From NCBI GenBank assembly GCA_016926595.1, contig JAFGOG010000428.1:1-58648 (forward strand): 58,648 bases of DNA, written 5' to 3'. A program made the translations under genes and the position numbers. Shown piece by piece: positions 42,392 to 51,193 of this stretch. Under the pieces are notes generated by a model. That model searched no databases. It was not told the DNA's origin and worked only from the letters and a program-made list of their open reading frames with translations. The number at the start of each line of letters is the position of its first letter. The first letter of the stretch is position 1. The DNA is from Anaerolineae bacterium. Its GTDB lineage: Bacteria; Chloroflexota; Anaerolineae; JAAYZQ01.

Positions 42392-43080
42392 CACCAGGAC
42401 ACGCCGTCCGCTTGATCATCGCCGCTGCTTTGATTGTGGCAGCGGCGGTGGGCTTGTGGCAGTGGGGGCCTGCCATCTGGGGCTTTTTTCGGGATCAGCC
42501 GGCCCTCCAGGCCTGGCTGATCTCTTTCGGAGCCTGGACACCCCTGGTCAGCATTGCGGTGAGTGCAATGCAGGTTGTCTTTGCGCCCATTCCCGGCCAG
42601 GCGACGGGCCTGGTCAACGGCTACCTGTTCGGCGTGTGGCTGGGGGCGTTCTACAGCCTGTTCGGGGTCATGCTGGGCACCGGTACAATACTGGCCCTCA
42701 CCCGCCACTGGGGACGGCCCCTGACCGCCAGGCTCGTGCCCGCCGCCCAACTCGAAAAGCTAGACTACCTGGCAGAGCGGCGGGGCGAGCTGTTCTTCTT
42801 CTTGATCTTTTTGCTGCCCTTCCTGCCTGACGATCTGACCTGCTTTGCCATCGGCCTGACCCGGCTGTCGATCGGCCGGATGCTGGTGTTGATCGCGCTG
42901 GGCCGACTGCCGGGGTTGATCGTCGCCAGTTGGATGGGCGCCCACGCCCGGAGCGTAAGCCCCCTTGGCTGGGCCATCCTGATCGCAGGTGTATGCCTCC
43001 TGGCGTTGGCCTACTGGCGCTGGAGGAGCATTATAGAGACACGGCTGCTCGGCTGGCTGGAACGGGTGACACGCCGCTAG
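42388..43080 (+). CDS. TVP38/TMEM64 (DedA-like/VTT domain) membrane protein
   Basis: 230 residues from ATG 42388 (ATGA overlap). An N-terminal span (AVRLIIAAALIVAAAVGLW) is followed by the VTT-domain hallmark FAPIPGQATGLVNGYLFGVWLGAFYSLFG (given here by its key parts FAPIPGQ and NGYLFG), FFFLIFLLPFLPDDLTCFA, and LGRLPGLIVASWMGA. This family is thought to be lipid scramblase-like. A longer in-frame start inside the hydroxylase gene is rejected. Confidence 0.88.
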   Translation: MTPGHAVRLIIAAALIVAAAVGLWQWGPAIWGFFRDQPALQAWLISFGAWTPLVSIAVSAMQVVFAPIPGQATGLVNGYLFGVWLGAFYSLFGVMLGTGTILALTRHWGRPLTARLVPAAQLEKLDYLAERRGELFFFLIFLLPFLPDDLTCFAIGLTRLSIGRMLVLIALGRLPGLIVASWMGAHARSVSPLGWAILIAGVCLLALAYWRWRSIIETRLLGWLERVTRR

Positions 43081-43095
43081 CAGGCAATCGCCTAC

Positions 43096-44202
43096 CTAAG
43101 AGGGCACCTGTTCAATATCAATGCCCTCGGCCCTCGAGCCGGTGGTCTTCCGTGAAGATTTCTTTGTGTTCCTGGGCTTTTTAGCCGTGCTCTTTGGCTT
43201 CTTGGCCGAACTGGCAGGTTTCTTGGCCGTGCTTTTGGGTTTCTTGGCCGCGCTTTGCTTGGCCGTCTTGCCAGTGCTCTTGGGTTTCTTTTTGGCAGGC
43301 TTTTTGGCCGTTTTTTTCTCCTTCTGTCCCATCAGCATGGCCAGCACCTTTTGCAGCGCCTCGATCGCCGTATCGGTGTCCAGGCCGGTCCTGGCAGCCA
43401 GCTCCTGCGGCATTCCAGTAGAACGCAAGTACTCTTGATCCAAACCCCGTTCAGTGTTCAACTGCGCCGCCAGGGAGTCCAGGTCCAAGCCTTCCTCCAC
43501 CGCGCCCGATCGCACTACCGGACCCCGCGCCGCGGACCGTCCGGTCAGAAGCTTGCCAAGCACAAAACCGATGACCTGCTGTGCCAGCCCGGAAGACAGG
43601 TTCAGCCCGCCGCTGTCGCTGTCAGCTCCGCCACCGCCCATGAGTGAGCTCAGCAGGCCGCCCATCGACCCAAGGCCTACTGCAGCGCCACTGGTTTCGG
43701 TCACGCCGCCGGAGCCCTCGTCGTCATCCAAAAGGGATCCCAACCCACCAACGGGCAATCCTGAGCCTTGGCTGGCGCCGCCCAGCCCCCCTCCCAGGAG
43801 GGAAGCCAGCAAGCCACCCGGTAGTCCAGAACCCTGGCTGTCATCGCTTTCGGCCGCGGCGCCGCCCAGGCCACCGCCCAAGAGGGAAGCCAACAGGCCG
43901 CCCGGCAATCCCGCGCCCTGGCTATCACCGCTCTCAACCGCAGCGCCACCCAGGCCACCGCCCAGGAGGGAGCCCAACAATCCGCCCATCGATCCAAGAC
44001 CCTCCGCGCCGCCACTGGTATCAGCCAATCCGCCGCCGGTGTCATCTTCAGGACTGTCCAACAGGGAACCCAACCCACCGGCTGGCATCGCGGGACTCTG
44101 CTCAGCACCACTCTGCGATCCGCCCATAAGGCCACCAAGGAGGCTAGAGAGATCTAGACCTCGCTCCTCTTGCTTTTCTTCATTCTCATCATCTGCGCTC
44201 AT
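43096..44202 (-). CDS. Gly-rich protein with Lys-rich, histone H1-like tail
   Basis: 368 residues. Residues about 15-215 are low-complexity Gly/Leu/Ser units, with repeats such as GLPGGLLASLLGGGLGGA and GLGSMGGLLGSLLGGG. The middle (about 215-300) looks folded (SSGLAQQVIGFVLGKLLTG, LDLDSLAAQLNTERG, GLDTDTAIEALQKVLAMLMG). The last 70 residues are repeats of AKKPKST with Lys, Pro, Ala, Ser, like H1 or HU-type DNA-binding tails. Start ATG 44202 with GGAGGG. The middle segment slightly resembles DUF937/YidB-like helical bundles, which are also preceded by Gly-rich stretches. Function unknown; nucleic-acid binding by the tail is an inference. Confidence 0.7.
   Translation of the reverse strand: MSADDENEEKQEERGLDLSSLLGGLMGGSQSGAEQSPAMPAGGLGSLLDSPEDDTGGGLADTSGGAEGLGSMGGLLGSLLGGGLGGAAVESGDSQGAGLPGGLLASLLGGGLGGAAAESDDSQGSGLPGGLLASLLGGGLGGASQGSGLPVGGLGSLLDDDEGSGGVTETSGAAVGLGSMGGLLSSLMGGGGADSDSGGLNLSSGLAQQVIGFVLGKLLTGRSAARGPVVRSGAVEEGLDLDSLAAQLNTERGLDQEYLRSTGMPQELAARTGLDTDTAIEALQKVLAMLMGQKEKKTAKKPAKKKPKSTGKTAKQSAAKKPKSTAKKPASSAKKPKSTAKKPRNTKKSSRKTTGSRAEGIDIEQVPS
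43700..44130. repeat. Intragenic Gly/Leu-coding repeats
   Basis: At DNA level the Gly-rich part contains recurrent units of about 70-90 bp (CCCAGGCCACCGCCCA, GGGAAGCCAACAGGCCGCC and variants). The units for GLPGGLLASLLGGGLGG are nearly identical copies, so expansion or contraction is likely. Confidence 0.6.
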
Positions 44203-44248
44203 TGTGGTTGCCCTCCTATAAAAGGGAAAAATCGACCCGTTGTGCTAT

Positions 44249-44278
44249 ATTATAAACGATCCGGCCCCGAACTGCCAA
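44249..44278 (-). promoter_or_regulatory. Promoter of the Gly-rich protein gene
   Basis: Minus-strand TTGGCA (44278-44273), 18-base spacer, perfect TATAAT (44254-44249), about 47 bases upstream of the start codon. Confidence 0.6.
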
Positions 44279-44333
44279 TCCGCATGCCGATGTGGCCCAG
44301 TCAGCAGAAGGGCAGGAGACCGCCTACAACGAC

Positions 44334-44362
44334 TTGGCTTTTCACTGGAAGGATGGTACAAT
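44334..44362 (+). promoter_or_regulatory. Promoter of uxaA
   Basis: TTGGCT (44334-44339), 17-base spacer, TACAAT (44357-44362). Start point near 44369, leaving a 36-base leader. It diverges from the promoter of the Gly-rich gene. Confidence 0.6.
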
Positions 44363-44404
44363 GACGCAGCAGCACAGACCTACAACCATAGACCGGATTA
44401 GAGG

Positions 44405-45919
44405 ATGAACGGAACACAATTGCCAGACGTAGCCCTTCGCCTTCACCCCGACGACGACGTCGCCATCGCCAGGGTCGATTTGCAGCCGGGGTCGGCGCTG
44501 GTTGATCCGCCCGATGACCTGGCTGCGCGGCAACCCATTCCCACCGGGCACAAGGTGGCGCTGCGGGAGATCGCTGCCGGTCAGCCGGTGCGCCGCTACG
44601 GTCAGATCATCGGCCTGTCCAGGCAGACCATCCTCCCCGGCGAGTGGGTGCATACCCACAACCTGGGCGTGGCAGGGCTGGATCGGGATCCCGCCTTTGG
44701 GGCCGACATCCGGCCGGTACCGCACATACCCAAGGCCAAGCGCCGCACCTTTCTGGGCTACAAACGGCCTGATGGCCGTGCCGGCACCCGCAACTATATC
44801 GCGGTTCTGTCGACCGTCAACTGCTCGGCCCACGCCACCCGCGAGATCGCGCGCCATTTCACGCCGGAGCGGCTGGCCGCCTTTCCCAACGTCGACGGCG
44901 TTGTCGCCATGACCCACTGCCTGGGCTGCCCCCTCGAATATCTCCTCCTGGAGCGGACATTGGCTGGCATGGCCCGCCACCCCAACGTCGGCGGCTACCT
45001 GCTCGTCGGCCTGGGCTGTGAGACAAACCAGGCAGCCATCCTGATCGAGCGCCATGGTCTGCACGGCGGCACCAGGCTCGCCATCCAGGAACTGGGCGGC
45101 CTACGCCAGACAGTGGAGGCTGGCATCGCAGCCGTCGAAGCCATGCTGCCGACGGTCAACGCCATCCAGCGCACCCCCCTGCCGATTTCGAAGCTGACAG
45201 TGGCCGTGCAGTGCGGCGGCAGCGATAGCTGGTCAGGCGTGACCGCCAACCCGGTGGTCGGCTTGGTCGCCGACGAGATCATCCGCCAGGGCGGCGCCGT
45301 CGTCCTGGCCGAGACGCCCGAGATCTATGGCGCCGAGCACTTGCTCACCCGCCGCGCAGCCAGCCCTGAGATCGGCCAAAAGCTCCTGGACCAGGTGCGC
45401 TGGTGGGAGGCGTATGCCCGCCGCATGGGGTTTGGGCTGGACGACAACCGCAGCGCCGGCAACGAGGCCGGCGGCTTGACGACCATATATGAAAAGTCGT
45501 TGGGGGCGGTAGCCAAGGCCGGCAGCACGCCGCTGTGCGGCGTGTACGATTATGCCGAGCCGGTAGTCACCCGCGGCCTGGCCTTCATGAACACGCCCGG
45601 CTATGACCCGGTGTCGGTGACCGGCCAGGTAGCAGGCGGCTGCAACCTGGTGCTGTTTACCACGGGGCGCGGCTCGGTATTCGGCTCCAAGCCAGCGCCG
45701 TGCCTCAAAATCGGCAGCACATCGGTCCTTTACCAGCGGATGCTCGACGATATTGACTTTGACGCCGGGCGTCTGCTCGCCGGAGCCAACCTGGCCGGCC
45801 TGGCCGACGAGCTGCTTGACCTGGCAGTCACCGTCGCCTGTGGCCAACCATCGAAGAGCGAAGCCCAGGGCGTCGGCGAGGCCGAGTTCTGCCCTTGGGA
45901 CCGGGAGGGGATGCTATGA
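44405..45919 (+). CDS. uxaA: Altronate dehydratase family protein (UxaA)
   Basis: 504 residues. An N-terminal SAF domain (residues about 1-95, GHKVALREIAAGQPVRRYG, VHTHNLGV) is fused to the large UxaA/GarD catalytic domain: GYKRPDGRAGTRNYIAVLST, THCLGCPLEYLLLERTLAG, LLVGLGCETNQA, VAVQCGGSDSWSGVTANP and ETPEIYGAEHLLTRRA. The Cys residues in these strings fit the metal site. It dehydrates altronate (or galactarate) to a 2-keto-3-deoxy acid. It complements the hexuronate genes at 24337-28711, although it is transcribed separately. It overlaps the next gene by four bases. Confidence 0.92.
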   Translation: MNGTQLPDVALRLHPDDDVAIARVDLQPGSALVDPPDDLAARQPIPTGHKVALREIAAGQPVRRYGQIIGLSRQTILPGEWVHTHNLGVAGLDRDPAFGADIRPVPHIPKAKRRTFLGYKRPDGRAGTRNYIAVLSTVNCSAHATREIARHFTPERLAAFPNVDGVVAMTHCLGCPLEYLLLERTLAGMARHPNVGGYLLVGLGCETNQAAILIERHGLHGGTRLAIQELGGLRQTVEAGIAAVEAMLPTVNAIQRTPLPISKLTVAVQCGGSDSWSGVTANPVVGLVADEIIRQGGAVVLAETPEIYGAEHLLTRRAASPEIGQKLLDQVRWWEAYARRMGFGLDDNRSAGNEAGGLTTIYEKSLGAVAKAGSTPLCGVYDYAEPVVTRGLAFMNTPGYDPVSVTGQVAGGCNLVLFTTGRGSVFGSKPAPCLKIGSTSVLYQRMLDDIDFDAGRLLAGANLAGLADELLDLAVTVACGQPSKSEAQGVGEAEFCPWDREGML

Positions 45920-46863
45920 TCGACACAGCGACCGCCGCCGCTTACGGCGGCCCCGGATGGTCACCGCGCACGGCGCCACTTCGCCACGAGATCGGCCGCC
46001 TGTGGGCCGAATGCGGCGTCAACAGCGAATGGGCGCCGCTCAAGGCTGTCCTGCTCCACCCACCCGGTCCCGAACTGGCAGAAGTGGCCGACCCCGACCA
46101 GGCCCAGATGCTCGATCGCCTGGACGCCGGCCGAGCCCGGGCGCAGCACGACGCCCTGACCCAGGCATACCTCGACGCCGGCGCGGGTGTACATTATGTC
46201 GAGCCAGATCGCTCGCCGCCGCCTAATCTGATCTTTGTCGCCGACCTGCTGTTCATGACCCCCGAAGGCGCGATCGTCGGCCGGCCAGCTTCGACCGTCC
46301 GCGCTGGCGAGGAGCGGTTCGTCGCCCGCCGCCTGGCCGAGCTGGGCATTCCCATCCTGCGCACCGTGCGCGGCGGTGGGACGTTCGAGGGCGCCGACGC
46401 CGCATGGATCGACCCCCACACCGTCCTGCTGGCCACCGGGCTGCGGACCAACGCCGAGGGCGCGGCCCAGGTAGCCTGCCTGCTGGGCGAGATGGGCATA
46501 GATGTTATCCACGTCGGGCTGCCCTACGGAGCGATGCACTTGATGGGCACGCTTCGCTTTGCCGGGCCGGACCTGGCGGTTGCCTGGCCGGGAAGGGTGC
46601 CTTACACTGCCGTCGAGGAGCTGCGGGCGCGGGGCTATACCGTTCTGTTTTCGCCAGCCGACGACGAGACCCAGCGGCGCATGGCCCTCAACTTTGTGAC
46701 ACTCGGCCCGCGGCGCATCCTGATGGCCGCCGGCAGCCCGCTCAGCCAGCGCCTCTTTGAGGATGCCGGCATCGCTTGCCACACCATTGCCGTCGACGAA
46801 CTGATAAGGGCCGCGGGGGGCATCGGCTGCCTGACCGGCATCTTGGAGCGCGAGCCGGCCTAG
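45916..46863 (+). CDS. Arginine deiminase/amidinotransferase-fold hydrolase
   Basis: 315 residues from ATG 45916, overlapping the uxaA stop. The five-bladed guanidino-group-modifying fold is shown by GVNSEWAPLKAVLLHPPGPEL, PPNLIFVADLLFMTPEGAIVG (its Asp), GGGTFEGADAAWIDP, PYGAMHLMGTLRF (catalytic His) and GGIGCLTGILEREP, where Cys near residue 305 is the nucleophile. Dimethylargininase or a similar enzyme is likely. Why it is coupled to uxaA is unclear. Confidence 0.85.
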   Translation: MIDTATAAAYGGPGWSPRTAPLRHEIGRLWAECGVNSEWAPLKAVLLHPPGPELAEVADPDQAQMLDRLDAGRARAQHDALTQAYLDAGAGVHYVEPDRSPPPNLIFVADLLFMTPEGAIVGRPASTVRAGEERFVARRLAELGIPILRTVRGGGTFEGADAAWIDPHTVLLATGLRTNAEGAAQVACLLGEMGIDVIHVGLPYGAMHLMGTLRFAGPDLAVAWPGRVPYTAVEELRARGYTVLFSPADDETQRRMALNFVTLGPRRILMAAGSPLSQRLFEDAGIACHTIAVDELIRAAGGIGCLTGILEREPA

Positions 46864-46898
46864 GAAGCGACGGTACTCCCCGGATTGCGAAAGGGGGT

Positions 46899-46927
46899 TT
46901 GCAGGATCGTCGAGCCGATGGTATAAT
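46899..46927 (+). promoter_or_regulatory. Promoter of the UbiA-family gene
   Basis: TTGCAG (46899-46904), 17-base spacer, perfect TATAAT (46922-46927). Start point near 46934, only about 14 bases before the ATG, so the leader is very short and lacks a ribosome-binding site. Confidence 0.65.
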
Positions 46928-46947
46928 TCGCGCGCTGGCGAAACCCC

Positions 46948-47871
46948 ATGGCGTCTGAGGTGACGGTGAAAGACTGGAAGCAGTTGCTGGGACCGCTGCG
47001 CGTCGACTTTTTATGGATGGACGCGTCGTGTGTTCTGTTAGGCTGGGGAGCGGCCGCATGGGGCAATGGGCAGATCAACCTTGGGCTTGTGTTCCTAACC
47101 TTTCTGGGGGCCCTTGCCGCGCACGTCAGCGTTAACGCTTTCAACGAGTATTTCGACTTTGCGAGCGGCCTGGATCAGAAAGCGGAGCGGACGCCCTTTA
47201 GCGGCGGCAGTGGTACCTTGCAGCAGCAGCCCGACCTGGCGCGCTGGGCGCTCGGCGTCGCCATGGCCACCCTGGCCCTCACCGCTGCGATCGGCCTGCT
47301 CCTGGTTTACCTACAGGGCTGGGAGCTGATACCCATCGGCGTGCTTGGCCTGTTCGTCATCGTCGTCTATACTCCCTGGATCACCCATCACCCGCTGCTG
47401 GCTCTGCTGGCCTGCGGCTTTGGCTTTGGCACGTTGATGATCAACGGCACCAATTTTGCGCTCACCGGTGGATTTACGTGGACGGCGTTTACCGCCTCGA
47501 TGATCGAGTTTTTCCAGGGGAATGCCCTATTGCTCCTGAACCAGTTTCCTGACGTTGAAGCCGACCGGGCCGTGGGCCGGCGAAACCTGCCGATCGTCAT
47601 CGGCCGGCAGAAGAGCAGTTACGTCTATGCCCTGTTCCTGTTGGCGATCTATCTGACCGCGGCCGCCGGCATGGCGTTGGGTACCCTACCCTGGCCTGCG
47701 CTGCTGATCTTTGTGAACCTGCCCTTCGCCATCCGCGCCGCGCGGGGCGCTGTCCGCAATGCGGAGGATGTCCACAAGCTGATGCCCGCCCTGGCGGACA
47801 ATGTGATCCTCAACTTGAGCACGCCGGCCCTCACGGGCATCGGGCTACTGCTGGCTGCCCTATTTCGCTGA
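46948..47871 (+). CDS. UbiA family prenyltransferase
   Basis: 307 residues with about eight or nine membrane spans (INLGLVFLTFLGALAAHVSV, LGVAMATLALTAAIGLLLVY, LIPIGVLGLFVIVVYTPW and others). The first Asp-rich motif is NAFNEYFDFASGLDQKAER and the second is NQFPDVEADRAVGRRNLPI, both needed for Mg-prenyl-diphosphate binding. The general layout resembles MenA-type enzymes that prenylate dihydroxynaphthoate, but no men genes are nearby. Start ATG 46948 with a nearly leaderless mRNA. Confidence 0.88.
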   Translation: MASEVTVKDWKQLLGPLRVDFLWMDASCVLLGWGAAAWGNGQINLGLVFLTFLGALAAHVSVNAFNEYFDFASGLDQKAERTPFSGGSGTLQQQPDLARWALGVAMATLALTAAIGLLLVYLQGWELIPIGVLGLFVIVVYTPWITHHPLLALLACGFGFGTLMINGTNFALTGGFTWTAFTASMIEFFQGNALLLLNQFPDVEADRAVGRRNLPIVIGRQKSSYVYALFLLAIYLTAAAGMALGTLPWPALLIFVNLPFAIRAARGAVRNAEDVHKLMPALADNVILNLSTPALTGIGLLLAALFR

Positions 47872-47899
47872 TCGCTAGAGCTGAGGGGAGGAAGCAACG

Positions 47900-49987
47900 A
47901 TGGTTGGGAAAAGAATAATACAGGCTCGCCGGATGCGGCGCCTGGACCTGGCCCTTACCCTGGCCGGCATCGCCGGACTGATAGTCATCGTCGCCCTATA
48001 TGACCGCGCTTTTCCCTCGGCGGCCCTGGACCTTGAACTGTCGCGCCAGCAGATCGCCGACGAGGCTAACGCCTACCTGGCATACCGCGGCTACAACGTA
48101 ACCGGCTACGAATCGGCCCTCACCTTCAGTCAGGCCTACATGGCATCGGTCTATCTGCAGCGCACCCTGGGGATCCCCCAGACCAATGCCCTGGCCCGCC
48201 AGGAGGACCTCCCGCTGTGGTATTGGGACGCTCGCTGGTTCAGGCCGCTACAGCAGCAAGAGTTTCGACTGTCGCTCATGCCGAACGGCGAGGTTATCGC
48301 CCTTCGCCGCGTGGTACCCGAAGATGCCCCTGGCGCAGCCCTGCCGCAGGCAGAGGCCCGAACCCTGGCCGAGGAGTATCTGACCGGCGATCGAGGCTGG
48401 GACCTGGCCAATTGGGAGATGGTCACGGCGTCGAGCGTCACCCGACTTGGGCGCCAAGATCATCACTTTGAGTGGAAGCGCAGTAACTGGGACACCGGCG
48501 ACAGCGAGCTGCGGTTGGCTGTCGACATCCAGGGCGACCAGGTAGGCGGCTATGGCTACTGGATTCAAGTGCCGGAGGCATTCGTCCGAAGTTATGCGGA
48601 GCAGCGCAGCATGGCCGACTTTTTGGATAACATCGCTTTCTATCTAGGGGCAGGCAGTTTCGGCCTGGCGGCATTGATCTTTTTCTACATCAGCCACCGG
48701 CGTGGGATCACGCCCTGGCACGAAGGACTCAAGCCCGGGCTCGCCGTGGCAGGAGTATACGCCCTGTACACACTCAACTGGCTGCCGCTGGCCAAGGCCG
48801 ATTATGGCACAACTCAAAGCTACGGAGTGTTTTGGGTCAACCAGGTGATTGGGACCTTAATCACAGCCGGGGCCATCGCCGGGGTGGTGATGATCCTGTG
48901 GACCGGCGGGCGCGCGTTGGCGCGTAAGGTCTGGCCGCAACAGGACCGGCTACTGCCGCGAGGCGACGACCGTTGGAGCACCTTCGGACGCTCGACATGG
49001 CGGGGTATCATGGTCGGCTGCCTGGACGGCGGCGTCGTCGTCCTCTTTTATCTGGCCGTCACCCGGTTGTTCGGCGCCTGGCTGCCGATGGATCTCCCCG
49101 ACGTCAACCTGTTCGCCACCCCAGTGCCGTTTGCCGCGCCGTTGGCCGTCGGCGTCATCCCGGCCGTTGTTGAAGAGTTCCTTTTCCGGCTGATTGGAAT
49201 CGGCCTCGTGCTGGCCCTCCTGCGGAAGCACTGGCTGGCATTGCTCATCCCCGGCGTGCTGTGGGCTTTTGCCCACACGTCGTACATCAGCGACCCGATC
49301 TACCTGCGCGGGATCGAGGTGACGATCACAGCCTTGATCTACGGCTATATCTTTACCAGGTTCGACCTGGCGACGACGATTGTCGCCCACTTGACCTACA
49401 ACGCTGGCCTGTACGTCATGCCCCTGCTGCGATCGGGCCAGCCCTATTTCGTCGCCAACGGCCTGCTAGTGGTCGCCATCCTGGTCACACCGGTCGCCGT
49501 GGGCCTGGCCCGAGCCTGGCGCCGACGGCGCTTTGGTATTCTGGCGCTTCCAGAGCCGAATATCAGGCCAGCGACACGGCAAGATCTAGATAGCTTGACC
49601 GCCCTTGGCCCACAGGACACGGACTGGGGAGAGCTGTTGGTCGATCCGGCGGCGACGGTGATGGGCCTGTGGGCTGGCGAACGGCTGATCGGGGCAGCCG
49701 CAGCCCATGGGCAAGAAGTAAAATCGCTATTCGTCGAGCCCGGCTGGCGGCGGCGTTACTTGGGCAGCCGGTTGGTGCAGGCCTTGGCCAACGCGCTGCC
49801 TGAAGGAACCAGCCTGAAAGCGCTGGCGCTGGCTGACGATTGGAGGCTGTCCCGTTTCTGGGACTCGCTCGGCTGGAAAGCGGCAACCACAACATATGCC
49901 CGCCCAACAGGCGAACTGTCAGGAGTTAGGGAGCGCAGAGTGCTCCAAGTCATAAAGCAACGGATAAACATGGGAGGAACGACTTGA
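47900..49987 (+). CDS. CPBP intramembrane protease fused to a GNAT-like domain
   Basis: 695 residues. An N-terminal anchor (LDLALTLAGIAGLIVIVALY) is followed by an outer region (about 40-230) with PepSY-like repeats (ELSRQQIADEANAYLAYRGY, LPQAEARTLAEEYLTGDRG). Then multiple membrane spans and the CPBP motifs: VIPAVVEEFLFRLIG (EExxxR), VLWAFAHTSY (His) and VAHLTYNAGLY (HxxxN). The last 130 residues look like an N-acetyltransferase fold (IRPATRQDLDSLTAL, LFVEPGWRRRYLGSRLVQAL). A protease-acetyltransferase fusion is rare to my knowledge. Start ATG 47900 with GGGAGG; the gene overlaps the amidohydrolase by four bases. Confidence 0.82.
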   Translation: MVGKRIIQARRMRRLDLALTLAGIAGLIVIVALYDRAFPSAALDLELSRQQIADEANAYLAYRGYNVTGYESALTFSQAYMASVYLQRTLGIPQTNALARQEDLPLWYWDARWFRPLQQQEFRLSLMPNGEVIALRRVVPEDAPGAALPQAEARTLAEEYLTGDRGWDLANWEMVTASSVTRLGRQDHHFEWKRSNWDTGDSELRLAVDIQGDQVGGYGYWIQVPEAFVRSYAEQRSMADFLDNIAFYLGAGSFGLAALIFFYISHRRGITPWHEGLKPGLAVAGVYALYTLNWLPLAKADYGTTQSYGVFWVNQVIGTLITAGAIAGVVMILWTGGRALARKVWPQQDRLLPRGDDRWSTFGRSTWRGIMVGCLDGGVVVLFYLAVTRLFGAWLPMDLPDVNLFATPVPFAAPLAVGVIPAVVEEFLFRLIGIGLVLALLRKHWLALLIPGVLWAFAHTSYISDPIYLRGIEVTITALIYGYIFTRFDLATTIVAHLTYNAGLYVMPLLRSGQPYFVANGLLVVAILVTPVAVGLARAWRRRRFGILALPEPNIRPATRQDLDSLTALGPQDTDWGELLVDPAATVMGLWAGERLIGAAAAHGQEVKSLFVEPGWRRRYLGSRLVQALANALPEGTSLKALALADDWRLSRFWDSLGWKAATTTYARPTGELSGVRERRVLQVIKQRINMGGTT

Positions 49988-51192
49988 TTGCAATCACCAA
50001 TGGCAAAGTGCTAACCATCACCCAGGGCACCTTTGATCCCGGCACGGTGCTGATCGACGACAGCAAGATCGCCGCTGTGGGGTCAGACATAGCGATCCCG
50101 CCCAGCGCCGAGGTGTATGACGCCGCCGGCAAAGTGGTCATGCCTGGCCTGATCGACGCCCACTGCCACGTCGGTGTGTTTGCCGACGGCGTAGGCTGGG
50201 AACACGCCGACGGCAACGAGATGACCGACCCGATCACTCCCCACATGCGGGCGCTCGACGCCGTCCACCCCGAAGACATGGCGTTCAAAGACCTGATCGC
50301 AGCCGGGGTGACCACCGTGCTTACCGGCCCTGGCTCTGGCAACCTGATCGGCGGCCAGTGGATCTGCCTCAAGACCGTGCCCAAGCCAACCGTCGACGAG
50401 ATGATCCTACTCGAGCCGGCCGGCATGAAGATGGCCCTCGGCGAAAACCCCAAGCGGGTGTACGGCGAGCAGAAAAAGACGCCCTCCACCCGAATGGGCA
50501 ACGCGGCCCTGCTGCGCGCCGCACTGATCGACGCCCAGAACTATATGGAAAAGTGGCGGCGTTACGAAGAAGAGCTTTCCAACTACCAAGCCAGGGTCGA
50601 CGCCGGTGACAAGGAGGCCAAGCCGCCCAAGCCGCCCGACCGCGATCTGAAGCTCGAGGCGCTGGGCAAGCTGCTGCGCCGCGAGCTCAAGGCCCGCGTC
50701 CATGCCCACCGCGCTGACGACATGCTGACCGCCATCCGCATCGCCGAAGAGTTTGGCCTGGATCTGACCTTGGAGCACGCCACCGAAGGCTACAAGATCG
50801 CGCCGATCCTGGCGGCCAAGGGCATCCCGGTCACCGCCGGGCCGATCCTCTTTTCCCGGGCCAAGGTCGAGCTGCGCGAGATGACGCCCAAGAATCCTGG
50901 CTTGATGGCCCAGGCAGGCGTCAAGGTCGCTATCCAGACCGACGAGATGTCAGCAGTCCAATACCTGACCATCAACGCTGCACTGGCGGTGCGCGAGGGG
51001 ATGGCCGAGGAAGCGGCGCTGCGGGCCATCACCATCAACCCCGCCGAGATCATCGGCGTCGCCGACCGGGTAGGCAGCTTGGAGCCGGGCAAGGACGCCG
51101 ATGTGGTGGTGTTTAGCGGCCATCCGTTCGACTATCGGACCGTAGCGGAGCTGGTGATCGTCGATGGGCAGGTGGCGCACAAGAGATCGTAG
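49984..51192 (+). CDS. Metal-dependent amidohydrolase (imidazolonepropionase-like)
   Basis: 402 residues. Amidohydrolase barrel: VVMPGLIDAHCHVGVFADG (His-x-His), RVHAHRADDMLTAIRIAEEF, LTLEHATEGYKI (His) and VAIQTDEMSAVQYL (Asp). The C-terminal GSLEPGKDADVVVFSGHPFD is typical of the D-amino-acylase/imidazolonepropionase branch. An unusual insertion (KWRRYEEELSNYQARVDAGD, Lys/Pro-rich, about residues 180-215) separates the barrel halves. Start TTG 49984, overlapping the protease gene. Substrate unknown. Confidence 0.87.
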   Translation: MIAITNGKVLTITQGTFDPGTVLIDDSKIAAVGSDIAIPPSAEVYDAAGKVVMPGLIDAHCHVGVFADGVGWEHADGNEMTDPITPHMRALDAVHPEDMAFKDLIAAGVTTVLTGPGSGNLIGGQWICLKTVPKPTVDEMILLEPAGMKMALGENPKRVYGEQKKTPSTRMGNAALLRAALIDAQNYMEKWRRYEEELSNYQARVDAGDKEAKPPKPPDRDLKLEALGKLLRRELKARVHAHRADDMLTAIRIAEEFGLDLTLEHATEGYKIAPILAAKGIPVTAGPILFSRAKVELREMTPKNPGLMAQAGVKVAIQTDEMSAVQYLTINAALAVREGMAEEAALRAITINPAEIIGVADRVGSLEPGKDADVVVFSGHPFDYRTVAELVIVDGQVAHKRS

Positions 51193-51193
51193 C

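Noticed and set aside
43121..43438. Hydrophobic plus-strand open frame (FLAVLLGFLAALCLAVLP) opposite the Gly/Lys-rich gene
   Set aside because: It is the complement of AKKPKST codons, which always reads as Leu/Phe/Gly-rich sequence; it has no ribosome-binding site and no promoter.
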